Assembly: GCF_021698855.1 (NCBI RefSeq)
Contig: NZ_WWFA01000004.1
Location: 1-44,594, forward strand
DNA from: Lactobacillus sp. S2-2
Lineage (GTDB): Bacteria; Bacillota; Bacilli; Lactobacillales; Lactobacillaceae
Length of the DNA: 44,594 bases
Reading direction: 5' to 3'
The notes beneath the pieces were generated by a model, which saw only the letters and a list, made by a program, of their open reading frames with translations, was not told the origin of the DNA and made no database searches. Positions 38,701 to 44,594 of this stretch are shown in pieces; position 1 is the stretch's first letter; the number at the start of each line of letters is the position of its first letter. The translations under genes and the position numbers were made by a program.

Positions 38701-39453
38701 CAAGTTTTTGATCACCAATATGAATATTTAGCTGCCACTAATACAACGGCTTATCAGTCTGTTTCAGAAATTAAAGGATTATTTGATGATCCAGATATTA
38801 TTCAATTAGGTAGTGCAACTGAGATTCAAGCACCGAAAAAACAAAAGAATCGATATTTGAATTCAAATTTTGCAACTCCAAAATTTATGCAATCTGTCAG
38901 TGAAGCAAGTGCTACCGATGTGGGGACTGCACTTCACTTAATGATGCAACAAATTGATGTAACAGAAACGATTAATTTAGATTATTTAAATCATTTATTG
39001 AATGATTTGGTTAAAAAAAGATTAATTTCTGAAAAAGTTTCTGCTAAAATTAATCTGGAATCAATTGTCAAATTTTATCAAAGTGATTTAGGAAAACGAA
39101 TTTTATCCAACAGTGATTGTTTAAAAAGAGAAGTTCCTTTTTCATTAGTGATTGATGCCAATCAAATTTTTAGTGAATTTGATAATTCTGATGAACAAAT
39201 ATTGATTCATGGAATTATTGATGGTTATTTAGAATTTGAAGATCAGGTTGTATTGTTTGATTACAAGACTGATTTTATTAATCCTAAACAACTATCAATT
39301 GGAATTGATAATCTAAAAGATAAATATCGAGGACAATTGAATATTTATGCGTTGGCTTTACAAGAAATCACCAAAAAGCCGGTTAATGAAAGATATCTTT
39401 ATTCATTATCAGCTGATCAGGCCATTTCAATAAACGCTCAGCAAAAAGAATAA
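35716..39453 (+). CDS. rexA: ATP-dependent helicase/nuclease subunit RexA (AddA-type)
   Basis: This 1245-residue UvrD-like superfamily 1 helicase with a C-terminal nuclease is the motor of RexAB. Helicase motif I is SASAGSGKTRVL (K29). Later motifs include IVTFTKAAAKEM, TLDAFCQ, ILIDEYQDNN, FMVGDVKQSIYQFRLADP, VMTIHGSKGLEFPVVFL and RQLYVALTR. The C-terminal nuclease domain has VVLFDYKTDF (D1182, K1184). The start codon shares its A with the rexB stop codon, so the two are translationally coupled. Confidence 0.96.
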   Translation: MEYTKEQHQAVYGEFDGDVLVSASAGSGKTRVLVDRVVNKLINGVSIDNLIIVTFTKAAAKEMRDRIQQALREKINEESDFELQKHLLNQIRKLPIANISTLDAFCQKVVQNNYFTIDLDPNFRILTDQTEQLMLREQVWDDLRESLYANDENNEFAELTENFSNDRSDDGLTETIMKIYDFAQVNQNPTEWLDNLPDFYDVGDDLSASDVYQKYLLKIVQDELITFQKEINDSLEIAKMNNLVNQIDDIQKKANVIDELLNSLSTFDYSQLKEKLDYLNSIKLNRREAKYSDEEKAARKIAHNQQKDASDAFKDAVYAKFFLNSEAENQQISQKALKLVRQLSEIVKQFSDAYLAKKKQLHAFEFIDIEHFAFDILAGDAPQSINVRENYQNRINEILIDEYQDNNRLQDAILSTIKNPNHPNMFMVGDVKQSIYQFRLADPSMFIDKMENYQNDNDNQLITLADNFRSEKNIDDFTNLIFSQIMDKELGEINYTGKANLQFGATYYPSEAKRQTEIMLYETDDKNDQIENERLEIQDGAHGQVEMISQKIRHLIDDETMIYDREQKIMRPILFSDISILSATRNNNLVIADVFEKYQIPVDINGSQSYFKTTEMQIMMALLSIIDNPYQDIPLAAVLRSPMIGMNENQMAYLRINHKTGDYFEALLDFYHNYEQMNQTEFSEQVFQKVKTFIEQLDHFKEYAKQHELAELIWEIYDRTGFLDYVGAMPAGEKRQANLHALYNRATEYENSSFKGLFAFIRFVEKLQANDDDLAQAESDTDDNSVKVMTIHGSKGLEFPVVFLMDATHQFNKSDTRSKYLLDDQLGLGIKYLNQTTRVQNETLQDLIIKNKKTDAMLAEQMRQLYVALTRTEQYLIITGTLKHKTQEKVLEEWQKDAKTDALLLDKSNRKKANSFIDWIGPALVRHPNFIETYGENSDVGQLGDNPARFNLSFISAKELQDYQNQPVSVNNNEWLTELEQKLKDNTVVSDSLVDQVFDHQYEYLAATNTTAYQSVSEIKGLFDDPDIIQLGSATEIQAPKKQKNRYLNSNFATPKFMQSVSEASATDVGTALHLMMQQIDVTETINLDYLNHLLNDLVKKRLISEKVSAKINLESIVKFYQSDLGKRILSNSDCLKREVPFSLVIDANQIFSEFDNSDEQILIHGIIDGYLEFEDQVVLFDYKTDFINPKQLSIGIDNLKDKYRGQLNIYALALQEITKKPVNERYLYSLSADQAISINAQQKE

Positions 39454-39475
39454 TCAAATGATTGGATGGAGAATA

Positions 39476-40900
39476 ATGAAACAATTTTTTGCGCGATTGA
39501 TGTTAAAACAATCGCCAAGCGTTTATGCAGATGCGGATTCGTATCTGAAACCAACTTTAAAAACCAAAGATTTATTAGCCCTTGGAATTGGGATGGTAGT
39601 TGGAACAGCTATTTTTACCCTACCAGGAATTGTTGCGGCAAATCATACCGGACCATCAGTTCCGCTAGCTTTCTTGATTGGAGCAGTGGTTGCTGGATTA
39701 GATGCATTTGCTTATGCTGAGGCATCCTCAGCCTTACCATTTGCTGGATCTGCTTTCTCGTGGATTAACGTTTTATTCGGTGAATTTTTTGGATGGATTG
39801 TTGGTTGGGCATTACTAGCAGAGTACTTTATCTCAGTTGCTTTTGTGGCATCGGGATGGTCAGCTTATGCTCAAGGATTTATGAGTAGTTTAGGGATTAG
39901 CTTACCTAAGTTTTTATCTAGTGGAATTAATCCTAAGACTGGTGGAGTTTTTGATTTGATGGCTGGTTTATCAATTTTACTAGTTGGTTTTTTACTTTCT
40001 AGGGGAGTTAGTCAGGCTAAAAGAGTTGAAAATATTTTGGTTATTTTAAAATTAGCAGTTGTAATTTTATTCATTATTGTTGGTTTTACATCAATTCATA
40101 TGCAAAATTACGTTCCATTTGTACCAAAACATCAACCAGGGACTAGTTTTGGTGGATGGCAAGGAATTTGGGCGGGTGCTGCGCAAATGTTTATTGCTTA
40201 TGTTGGATTTGATGCAATTGCGGCTAATACCGCTGAAACTAAAAATCCAAGTAAAAGTATGCCTAGAGGAATTATTGGAACTTTAATGATTGGAACTGTT
40301 CTATTTATGTTAGTTTCTTTTGCATTAGTTGGGATGTTCCATTATTCTGAATATGCTGGAAATGCTGAACCAGCAGCTTGGGCGTTAAGAAAAGCGGGTC
40401 ATTATTTCACTGCTAATTCACTTTCAATTGTTGCAATTGTCGGGATGTTTGCAGCCTTAATTGCAATTCAATTAGCCAGTTCTCGTTTGATATATGCTTT
40501 TGGACGTGATGGATTATTACCTAAATTCCTAGGTCATATTAATAAAAATAAATTACCTAATCGTGCTTTATGGGTTGTTACAATTGCTGCGGTAGTAGTT
40601 GGATCAATGTTCCCATTTACTTTTTTAGCTAATTTAGTTTCGGCTGGGACATTAGTTGCATTTATTTTTGTATCACTTGGAATTTATGCACTTCGTCCAC
40701 GTGAAGGAAAAGATATTCCAGTGCCTAAATTTAGAATGCCACTATATCCAGTTCTACCAGCAGTATCTGCCATTTTATCGGCATTTATTTTCTGGGGATT
40801 AGATAAAGAAGCTAAAATTATGATGTTTTTCTGGTTCTTAATTGGCTTAGTAATTTACTTTGTTTATGGAATGAAACATTCAAAAATTAAAAGAAAATAA
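39476..40900 (+). CDS. APC-family amino acid permease
   Basis: This 474-residue transporter has about 12 predicted helices. It begins LKTKDLLALGIGMVVGTAIFTLPGIVAA, the APC signature for substrate binding at the first broken helix. AYVGFDAIAANTAETKNPSKSMPRGIIGT and RLIYAFGRDGLLPK follow, typical of the cationic amino acid/polyamine-type branch (YfnA-like). The substrate is not determinable. I choose the ATG at 39476, with GGAG 6 nt upstream, over the ATG at 39458. It lies 22 nt after rexA and may be in the same transcript. Confidence 0.9.
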   Translation: MKQFFARLMLKQSPSVYADADSYLKPTLKTKDLLALGIGMVVGTAIFTLPGIVAANHTGPSVPLAFLIGAVVAGLDAFAYAEASSALPFAGSAFSWINVLFGEFFGWIVGWALLAEYFISVAFVASGWSAYAQGFMSSLGISLPKFLSSGINPKTGGVFDLMAGLSILLVGFLLSRGVSQAKRVENILVILKLAVVILFIIVGFTSIHMQNYVPFVPKHQPGTSFGGWQGIWAGAAQMFIAYVGFDAIAANTAETKNPSKSMPRGIIGTLMIGTVLFMLVSFALVGMFHYSEYAGNAEPAAWALRKAGHYFTANSLSIVAIVGMFAALIAIQLASSRLIYAFGRDGLLPKFLGHINKNKLPNRALWVVTIAAVVVGSMFPFTFLANLVSAGTLVAFIFVSLGIYALRPREGKDIPVPKFRMPLYPVLPAVSAILSAFIFWGLDKEAKIMMFFWFLIGLVIYFVYGMKHSKIKRK

Positions 40901-40942
40901 AAAAGGATTTACGTTATATTAATTAACGTAAATCCTTTTTTA
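40901..40942 (+). terminator. Terminator after the amino acid permease
   Basis: A 16-bp inverted repeat (40901-40916 with 40924-40939) has a 7-nt loop. T's follow and A's precede. Confidence 0.9.
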
Positions 40943-40959
40943 TTAAAATTATATATATA

Positions 40960-40999
40960 AAAACCGATAAAGATTAGATTTATTTCTAATATTTATCGG
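40960..40999 (-). terminator. Terminator of the GNAT acetyltransferase gene
   Basis: CCGATAAA (40964-40971) pairs with TTTATCGG (40992-40999), with an extended imperfect inner stem. On the minus strand it is followed by TTTTTATATATA. It lies 34 nt past the GNAT stop codon. Confidence 0.7.
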
Positions 41000-41032
41000 G
41001 ACCTTCAATTATCAATATTTATTTTCATTGAT

Positions 41033-41566
41033 TTAATTTAGAATTTGTTGATATGCAAATCGTTCAGTACCAGGAGCGGTGCTTTGATTCATATGCACAA
41101 TTCCACGTTTTTCAAAGCCGTTTGAAAGAATGACATGTTGCATCCCAACGTTATCAGGATGAGTATCAATTCTTACATCTTTAAAGCCTTGGAAAGCAGA
41201 AATCGAAAGTAAATTACTTAAGAATTTACCAGAAAGTCCTTGACCACGATAATCACTTAAAACTGCTACACGGTGAATTGCTGAATAATGAGCTTCAGTT
41301 CCATTAATCCAATCGCCATCTTCAATATTTAGATAATCAGTATCAATTCCAAGATGAAGTGAAGCACTTCCTGCTACGTTACCATCAACTTCTAAAACAT
41401 ATGCAATTCCGTCATCGACGTCCGCTTCAATTACTTTGCTATCAGGATAAGATCTTTGCCACTGATTAATTCCTTGTTCCCCAAGGTATTGTTTGGCATT
41501 ATCAATGATATTTTTGATTGCTGGTAAATCTGTTTTAGTCGCTTTTCTTACGTAGATTCTAGACAT
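41033..41566 (-). CDS. GNAT-family N-acetyltransferase
   Basis: This 177-residue acetyl-CoA-dependent acyltransferase has RKATKTDLPAIKNIID at the N-terminus. The acetyl-CoA loop is AVLSDYRGQGLSGKFL (R/QxxGxG/A type), followed by DVRIDTHPDNVGMQHVILSNGFEKRG. The substrate is unknown. I choose the ATG at 41564-41566 (MSRIYVRKA), with GGAAG 8 nt upstream, over the GTG three codons before. It points leftward between two rightward transporters and has its own promoter and terminator. Confidence 0.87.
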   Translation of the reverse strand: MSRIYVRKATKTDLPAIKNIIDNAKQYLGEQGINQWQRSYPDSKVIEADVDDGIAYVLEVDGNVAGSASLHLGIDTDYLNIEDGDWINGTEAHYSAIHRVAVLSDYRGQGLSGKFLSNLLSISAFQGFKDVRIDTHPDNVGMQHVILSNGFEKRGIVHMNQSTAPGTERFAYQQILN

Positions 41567-41607
41567 ATTAAACACTTCCTTTTCCTCATTTTATTAACCG
41601 ATAGATT

Positions 41608-41636
41608 ATTATAATTGATTGAGTATTTGAATACAA
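41608..41636 (-). promoter_or_regulatory. Promoter of the GNAT gene
   Basis: On the minus strand, TTGTAT (41631-41636), a 17-bp spacer and a perfect TATAAT (41608-41613) lie upstream of the GNAT start. Confidence 0.55.
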
Positions 41637-41714
41637 CCAAAAAAATTAACTTCCTTTTCAAAGAAATTATTTCAAGGTATCATTAAGTTAATTTAGAGAA
41701 AAGGGAGAAGCAAA

Positions 41715-43055
41715 ATGGATTCGAAATTATCAAAGAAAAATATATTTTATTTAGGCATTATGCTGTTTGGTATTTTTTTTGGTGCAGGAAATGTTATTTT
41801 CCCAATTAGTATGGGACAAGCTGCCGGAAATCATATTATTCCAGCTGTCATTGGATTTTTAATTACTGGAGTTGGTTTGCCAATTCTTGGAATTGTTGCA
41901 TTTGGTTTAACTAATAGTAAAGGAATGTTTGATTTAGCATCAAATGCTGGTAAACCATTTGCTTATTTCTTTTCAACGATTCTGTCCTTGTTGATTGGAC
42001 CAATTATTGTAATTCCAAGATTGGCTGCTACTGCCTATCAAGTAGGTGTTGCTCCATTATTGAAACAATCACAACAGACAATGGGATTATTTATTTTTGC
42101 AGTCATATTCTTTCTGTTGGTTTGGTATTTAACAAGAACACCAGGTAATTTGTTAGATTACATTGGTAAGTTTTTAACTCCTATTTTTCTAGTTTTATTA
42201 GCTATGATAATTATTATGGCTTTGGTTAAACCAATGGGAGACATAACTACTCCAGCAGCAACCGGTAAATATATTGGTACACCTTTTTCATCAGGATTTA
42301 TCGAAGGATACAATACATTAGATGGAGCTGGATCAATTGCTATTGCGATTGTTGTAATTGAAGCAATCAAAAAACTTGGGGTTAAATCACCAAATAAAAT
42401 TGCTAGTTCTGTAATTAAATCAGGACTAATTAGTGCATTTTTAATGGGACTAGTTTATACATTATTAGCATTAGTTGGAACTATGAGCTTAGGAAAATTT
42501 AGTGCATCTGAAAATGGTGGAATTGGATTAGTTCAAATAGCAACATACTACTTTGGTAGTTTTGGGAATCTTTTATTGGCAGTATTGATTTTTGTAGCTT
42601 GTTTAAAAACAAATGTTGCAATGATATCTGCTTTTGGGGACACAATGACTGATATGCTGCCTAAAAAAATAAGTTATTCTAAAATTACAGTTGTAGCTAT
42701 TTTAGTATCATTAGTTATTACCAATTTAGGGTTAACTCAAATGATTAATTTTGCAATGCCATTCTTGATGTTTATTTATCCTTTATCAATTGTCTTAATT
42801 TTATTGGGAATAATATCACCATTAATTGGTAAGCCAAAAGTTGTTTATCAAGTTACCTTATTGTTTGCATTAATTCCGGCAATTTTTAGTGGATTGAATG
42901 CAACGGGGTTAGCTGATAAATCAAAATTGGTTGGAAGCTTATTACACTTGGATACGTATTTACCTTTTTCTCAAATTGGACTTAGTTGGGTTGTGCCTAC
43001 TTTAATCGGATTTATATTAGGGATGATTATTCATACATTCAAAAAAAGAAGCTAA
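41715..43055 (+). CDS. brnQ: Branched-chain amino acid carrier BrnQ (LIVCS family)
   Basis: This 446-residue integral membrane symporter imports leucine, isoleucine and valine. It has the typical start GIMLFGIFFGAGNVIFPISMGQ, then GLTNSKGMFDLA, IGPIIVIPRLAATAYQVG, the GYNTLDGAGSIAIAIVVIEAI segment, and FVACLKTNVAMISAFGDT. About 12 helices are visible. The start has GGGAG upstream. No T-box leader was seen upstream, so control is probably at the promoter. It is convergent with the thiolase gene. Confidence 0.93.
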   Translation: MDSKLSKKNIFYLGIMLFGIFFGAGNVIFPISMGQAAGNHIIPAVIGFLITGVGLPILGIVAFGLTNSKGMFDLASNAGKPFAYFFSTILSLLIGPIIVIPRLAATAYQVGVAPLLKQSQQTMGLFIFAVIFFLLVWYLTRTPGNLLDYIGKFLTPIFLVLLAMIIIMALVKPMGDITTPAATGKYIGTPFSSGFIEGYNTLDGAGSIAIAIVVIEAIKKLGVKSPNKIASSVIKSGLISAFLMGLVYTLLALVGTMSLGKFSASENGGIGLVQIATYYFGSFGNLLLAVLIFVACLKTNVAMISAFGDTMTDMLPKKISYSKITVVAILVSLVITNLGLTQMINFAMPFLMFIYPLSIVLILLGIISPLIGKPKVVYQVTLLFALIPAIFSGLNATGLADKSKLVGSLLHLDTYLPFSQIGLSWVVPTLIGFILGMIIHTFKKRS

Positions 43056-43075
43056 TTATTAATTAGCTTCTTTTT
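43041..43075. terminator. Bidirectional terminator between brnQ and the thiolase gene
   Basis: A perfect 11-bp inverted repeat (43048-43070) is flanked by A7 and T5. It covers the brnQ stop region and ends just before the thiolase stop codon. Confidence 0.88.
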
Positions 43076-44243
43076 ATTTCATTTTTATAGACATTGATAT
43101 TCCCATTCCGCCACCAATACAAATTGCTGCAAGTCCATTTTTTTGCTTGGTTCTTTGTAAATTATCTAATAAAGTAATTAGAATCCTTGCACCAGAGTCT
43201 CCCAAGGGATGACCTAAAGAAATTGCACCACCAGTAATATTTAATTTATTAGGATCCATTTGTAAATCTCTTGAAACAGCGACACTTTGTGCTGCAAATG
43301 CTTCATTTAATTCATATAAATCAAAATCTTCAATTTTCTGATTATTATTTTTTAATAATTTTTTGGTTGAATAGTATGGAGCATATCCCATAATGTTAGG
43401 ATCAATGCCAGCTTCTGCATAATTTTGAATGGTTGCAAGATATTCAATTCCCATTTCTTCTGCTTTATCTTTACTCATCAATAAAATAGCAGAAGCTCCG
43501 TCATTGATAGTTGCAGTATTTCCTGCAGTAACGGATCCATTTTCTTTAAAAACTGGTTTAAGTGAATTAAGTTTTTCGACTGATGTGTTAGCTCGAATTC
43601 CTTCATCTTGATTGATTAATTCATGATGTTTTCCTTCAATAGAAACAATTTCATTTTTGAATAGTTCATTTTCAATCGCATAAGCAGCATTCTTATGTGA
43701 TTTATATGAAAATTGATCTTGTTCTTCTCTTGAGATATTGAACTTTTCTGCAACATTTTCAGCAGTAATTCCCATTGGAAGATTACTCCATGCATCATTT
43801 AGTCCATCTTTTTGTAAACTATCAACTAATAAAGTATTACCAAATTTTTGATTTTTTCTAATTGAATTAGTTAAATGAGGTGCATTAGTCATACTTTCGG
43901 TTCCACCAACTAAAACGATATCGGCTTCTTCAGTTTGAATAGCTGTTTGACCAAGACGAACTGCTTTTAATCCAGAACCACAAACCTGATTGACGGTAAA
44001 AGCAGTATTTTCAGCACTGATACCAGCATTGATTTGAATTTGGCGAGCAACATTTTGACCGTTACCAGCTTGAACTACATTTCCAAAAATAACTTCATCA
44101 ATGATATTTGGATCAATATTTGTTTCTTTGATTGTTTCTTTTGCGGCAATTGTACCAAGTTCGACTGCTGAAAAATCTTTTAAACTTCCATTTAGTTTAC
44201 CAATAGGAGTTCTTTTGTAATTTACAATTACTACTTCTTTCAT
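43074..44243 (-). CDS. Acetyl-CoA C-acetyltransferase (thiolase)
   Basis: This 389-residue enzyme condenses two acetyl-CoA molecules to acetoacetyl-CoA, in lactobacilli the entry step of the mevalonate route to isoprenoids. The nucleophile Cys88 lies in NQVCGSGLKAV, His345 in SLGHPLGDSGAR and the second Cys375 in AICIGGGMG. I choose the ATG at 44241-44243 (MKEVVIVNYKRTPIGK), with GGAG 9 nt upstream. An earlier in-frame ATG at 44300 would add 19 residues that do not fit the family. No other mevalonate gene is in view. Confidence 0.93.
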   Translation of the reverse strand: MKEVVIVNYKRTPIGKLNGSLKDFSAVELGTIAAKETIKETNIDPNIIDEVIFGNVVQAGNGQNVARQIQINAGISAENTAFTVNQVCGSGLKAVRLGQTAIQTEEADIVLVGGTESMTNAPHLTNSIRKNQKFGNTLLVDSLQKDGLNDAWSNLPMGITAENVAEKFNISREEQDQFSYKSHKNAAYAIENELFKNEIVSIEGKHHELINQDEGIRANTSVEKLNSLKPVFKENGSVTAGNTATINDGASAILLMSKDKAEEMGIEYLATIQNYAEAGIDPNIMGYAPYYSTKKLLKNNNQKIEDFDLYELNEAFAAQSVAVSRDLQMDPNKLNITGGAISLGHPLGDSGARILITLLDNLQRTKQKNGLAAICIGGGMGISMSIKMK

Positions 44244-44368
44244 ACTATACATCTCCATTTTAAAATGTGTAATCGTTATTGATGTACATAAATATAACAA
44301 TTAAAAGACTGATTTAACAGGGTTTTAAATTCAGATTAAATCTTTTTTAAATAACTTTATTAAAAGCA

Positions 44369-44397
44369 TTGACTTTTGTTGATGTAGCTAGTAAAGT
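44369..44397 (+). promoter_or_regulatory. Tandem promoter P1 (probable stable-RNA operon)
   Basis: TTGACT (44369-44374), a 17-bp spacer and TAAAGT (44392-44397), followed by the leader motif AGTTAATAACTGTTCTG. Confidence 0.55.
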
Positions 44398-44565
44398 TAA
44401 TAACTGTTCTGTTGAGTACAAGCAACAATTCAGCGAATTATTAAAACAAATAAATTTTAAAAAGTCGTTGACATAATTAAGTTTAAATAGTATAGTTAAT
44501 AACCGTTCTGCTAAAGAACAAAGCAAGCGAAAACGAATTAAAATAAATTAAAAAAACGCTTGCAA
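44389..44565 (+). repeat. Two imperfect direct repeats (about 92-99 bp) carrying promoters P1/P2 and their leaders
   Basis: Both units share AGTTAATAAC(T/C)GTTCTG directly downstream of the -10. Each then has a GCAA/GCGA-rich part, an AATTA-AAA-AAATAAATT stretch, and then the next -35. The arrangement suggests promoter duplication. The gene-free region 44244-44368 before it holds only AT-rich sequence and the thiolase upstream region. Confidence 0.6.
44468..44496 (+). promoter_or_regulatory. Tandem promoter P2 (probable stable-RNA operon)
   Basis: TTGACA (44468-44473), a 17-bp spacer and TATAGT (44491-44496), followed by AGTTAATAACCGTTCTG. It lies 99 bp after P1 with a closely related downstream sequence. 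Confidence 0.7.
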
Positions 44566-44588
44566 GAAAGTTGATTAGCTGATACAAT
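44560..44588 (+). promoter_or_regulatory. Tandem promoter P3 (probable stable-RNA operon)
   Basis: TTGCAA (44560-44565), a 17-bp spacer and TACAAT (44583-44588), 92 bp after P2. The transcript would begin at the window edge. Confidence 0.6.
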
Positions 44589-44594
44589 GAATTA

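Noticed and set aside
41576-41714. T-box leader upstream of brnQ
   Set aside because: No TGGNACCGCG-type element or terminator hairpin is present in the 139-bp intergenic region.

Overview
The window is chromosomal DNA from a low-GC Firmicute, almost certainly a member of the Lactobacillaceae. The main reasons are the gene set around the replication origin, an AddAB-type nuclease of the RexB/RexA form, PepC, BrnQ, WxL-associated surface proteins, and a surface protein ending in basic DUF5776-like repeats. The very AT-rich sequence and Asn/Lys-rich surface proteins would suit the Apilactobacillus/Fructilactobacillus group, but that genus-level placement is inference.

Layout. (1) Positions 1-4050 hold a divergent pair of surface genes: a leftward secreted protein with two pectate-lyase-like adhesive modules (its 3' end appears frameshifted and runs off the window), and a rightward WxL-interacting protein (WxLIP). 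(2) Positions 4046-17145 are the leftward origin cluster, dnaA-dnaN-(large adhesin)-yaaA-recF-gyrB-gyrA. A 1412-residue lectin/Ig-repeat adhesin sits between dnaN and yaaA, with terminators on both sides. (3) The origin is bipartite. One DnaA-box cluster lies between dnaA and rpmH (about 17146-17617). A second lies between dnaA and dnaN and carries a run of DnaA-trios, which marks it as the probable unwinding site. (4) Positions 17618-23371 are the rightward cluster rpmH-rnpA-yidC-jag(khpB)-mnmE-mnmG. (5) Positions 23423-28485 hold a class I glutaminase-like hydrolase, an alpha/beta esterase, two tandem signal peptidase I genes, pepC and a lipoprotein of unknown function. (6) Positions 28626-44243 hold cardiolipin synthase, a purine permease, a degenerate SDR-like protein upstream of rexB-rexA, an APC amino-acid permease, a GNAT acetyltransferase, the BrnQ branched-chain amino-acid carrier and a thiolase. 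(7) The last 230 bases hold three tandem promoters, each with a 17-bp spacer, pointing off the right edge. This looks like the front of a stable-RNA (probably rRNA) operon.

How the parts work together. Replication initiates at the dnaA region and most genes point away from it on both arms. Two perfect copies of the ParB-binding site parS, plus two one-mismatch copies, lie within 15 kb to the right of the origin, although no parAB, noc or rsmG genes follow mnmG. Two of the parS sites each follow a lepB gene and its terminator, so the block lepB-terminator-parS seems to have been duplicated as a unit.

No mobile element, CRISPR array, tRNA or prophage was recognised. I do not see a clearly new multi-gene defence or metabolic system. 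The most interesting signals are the adhesin inside the origin operon, the parS/terminator/lepB duplication, the DnaA-trio element, a short terminated leader RNA in front of mnmE, the tandem promoter array at the right edge, and the broken or non-canonical ends of the two left-hand surface genes.
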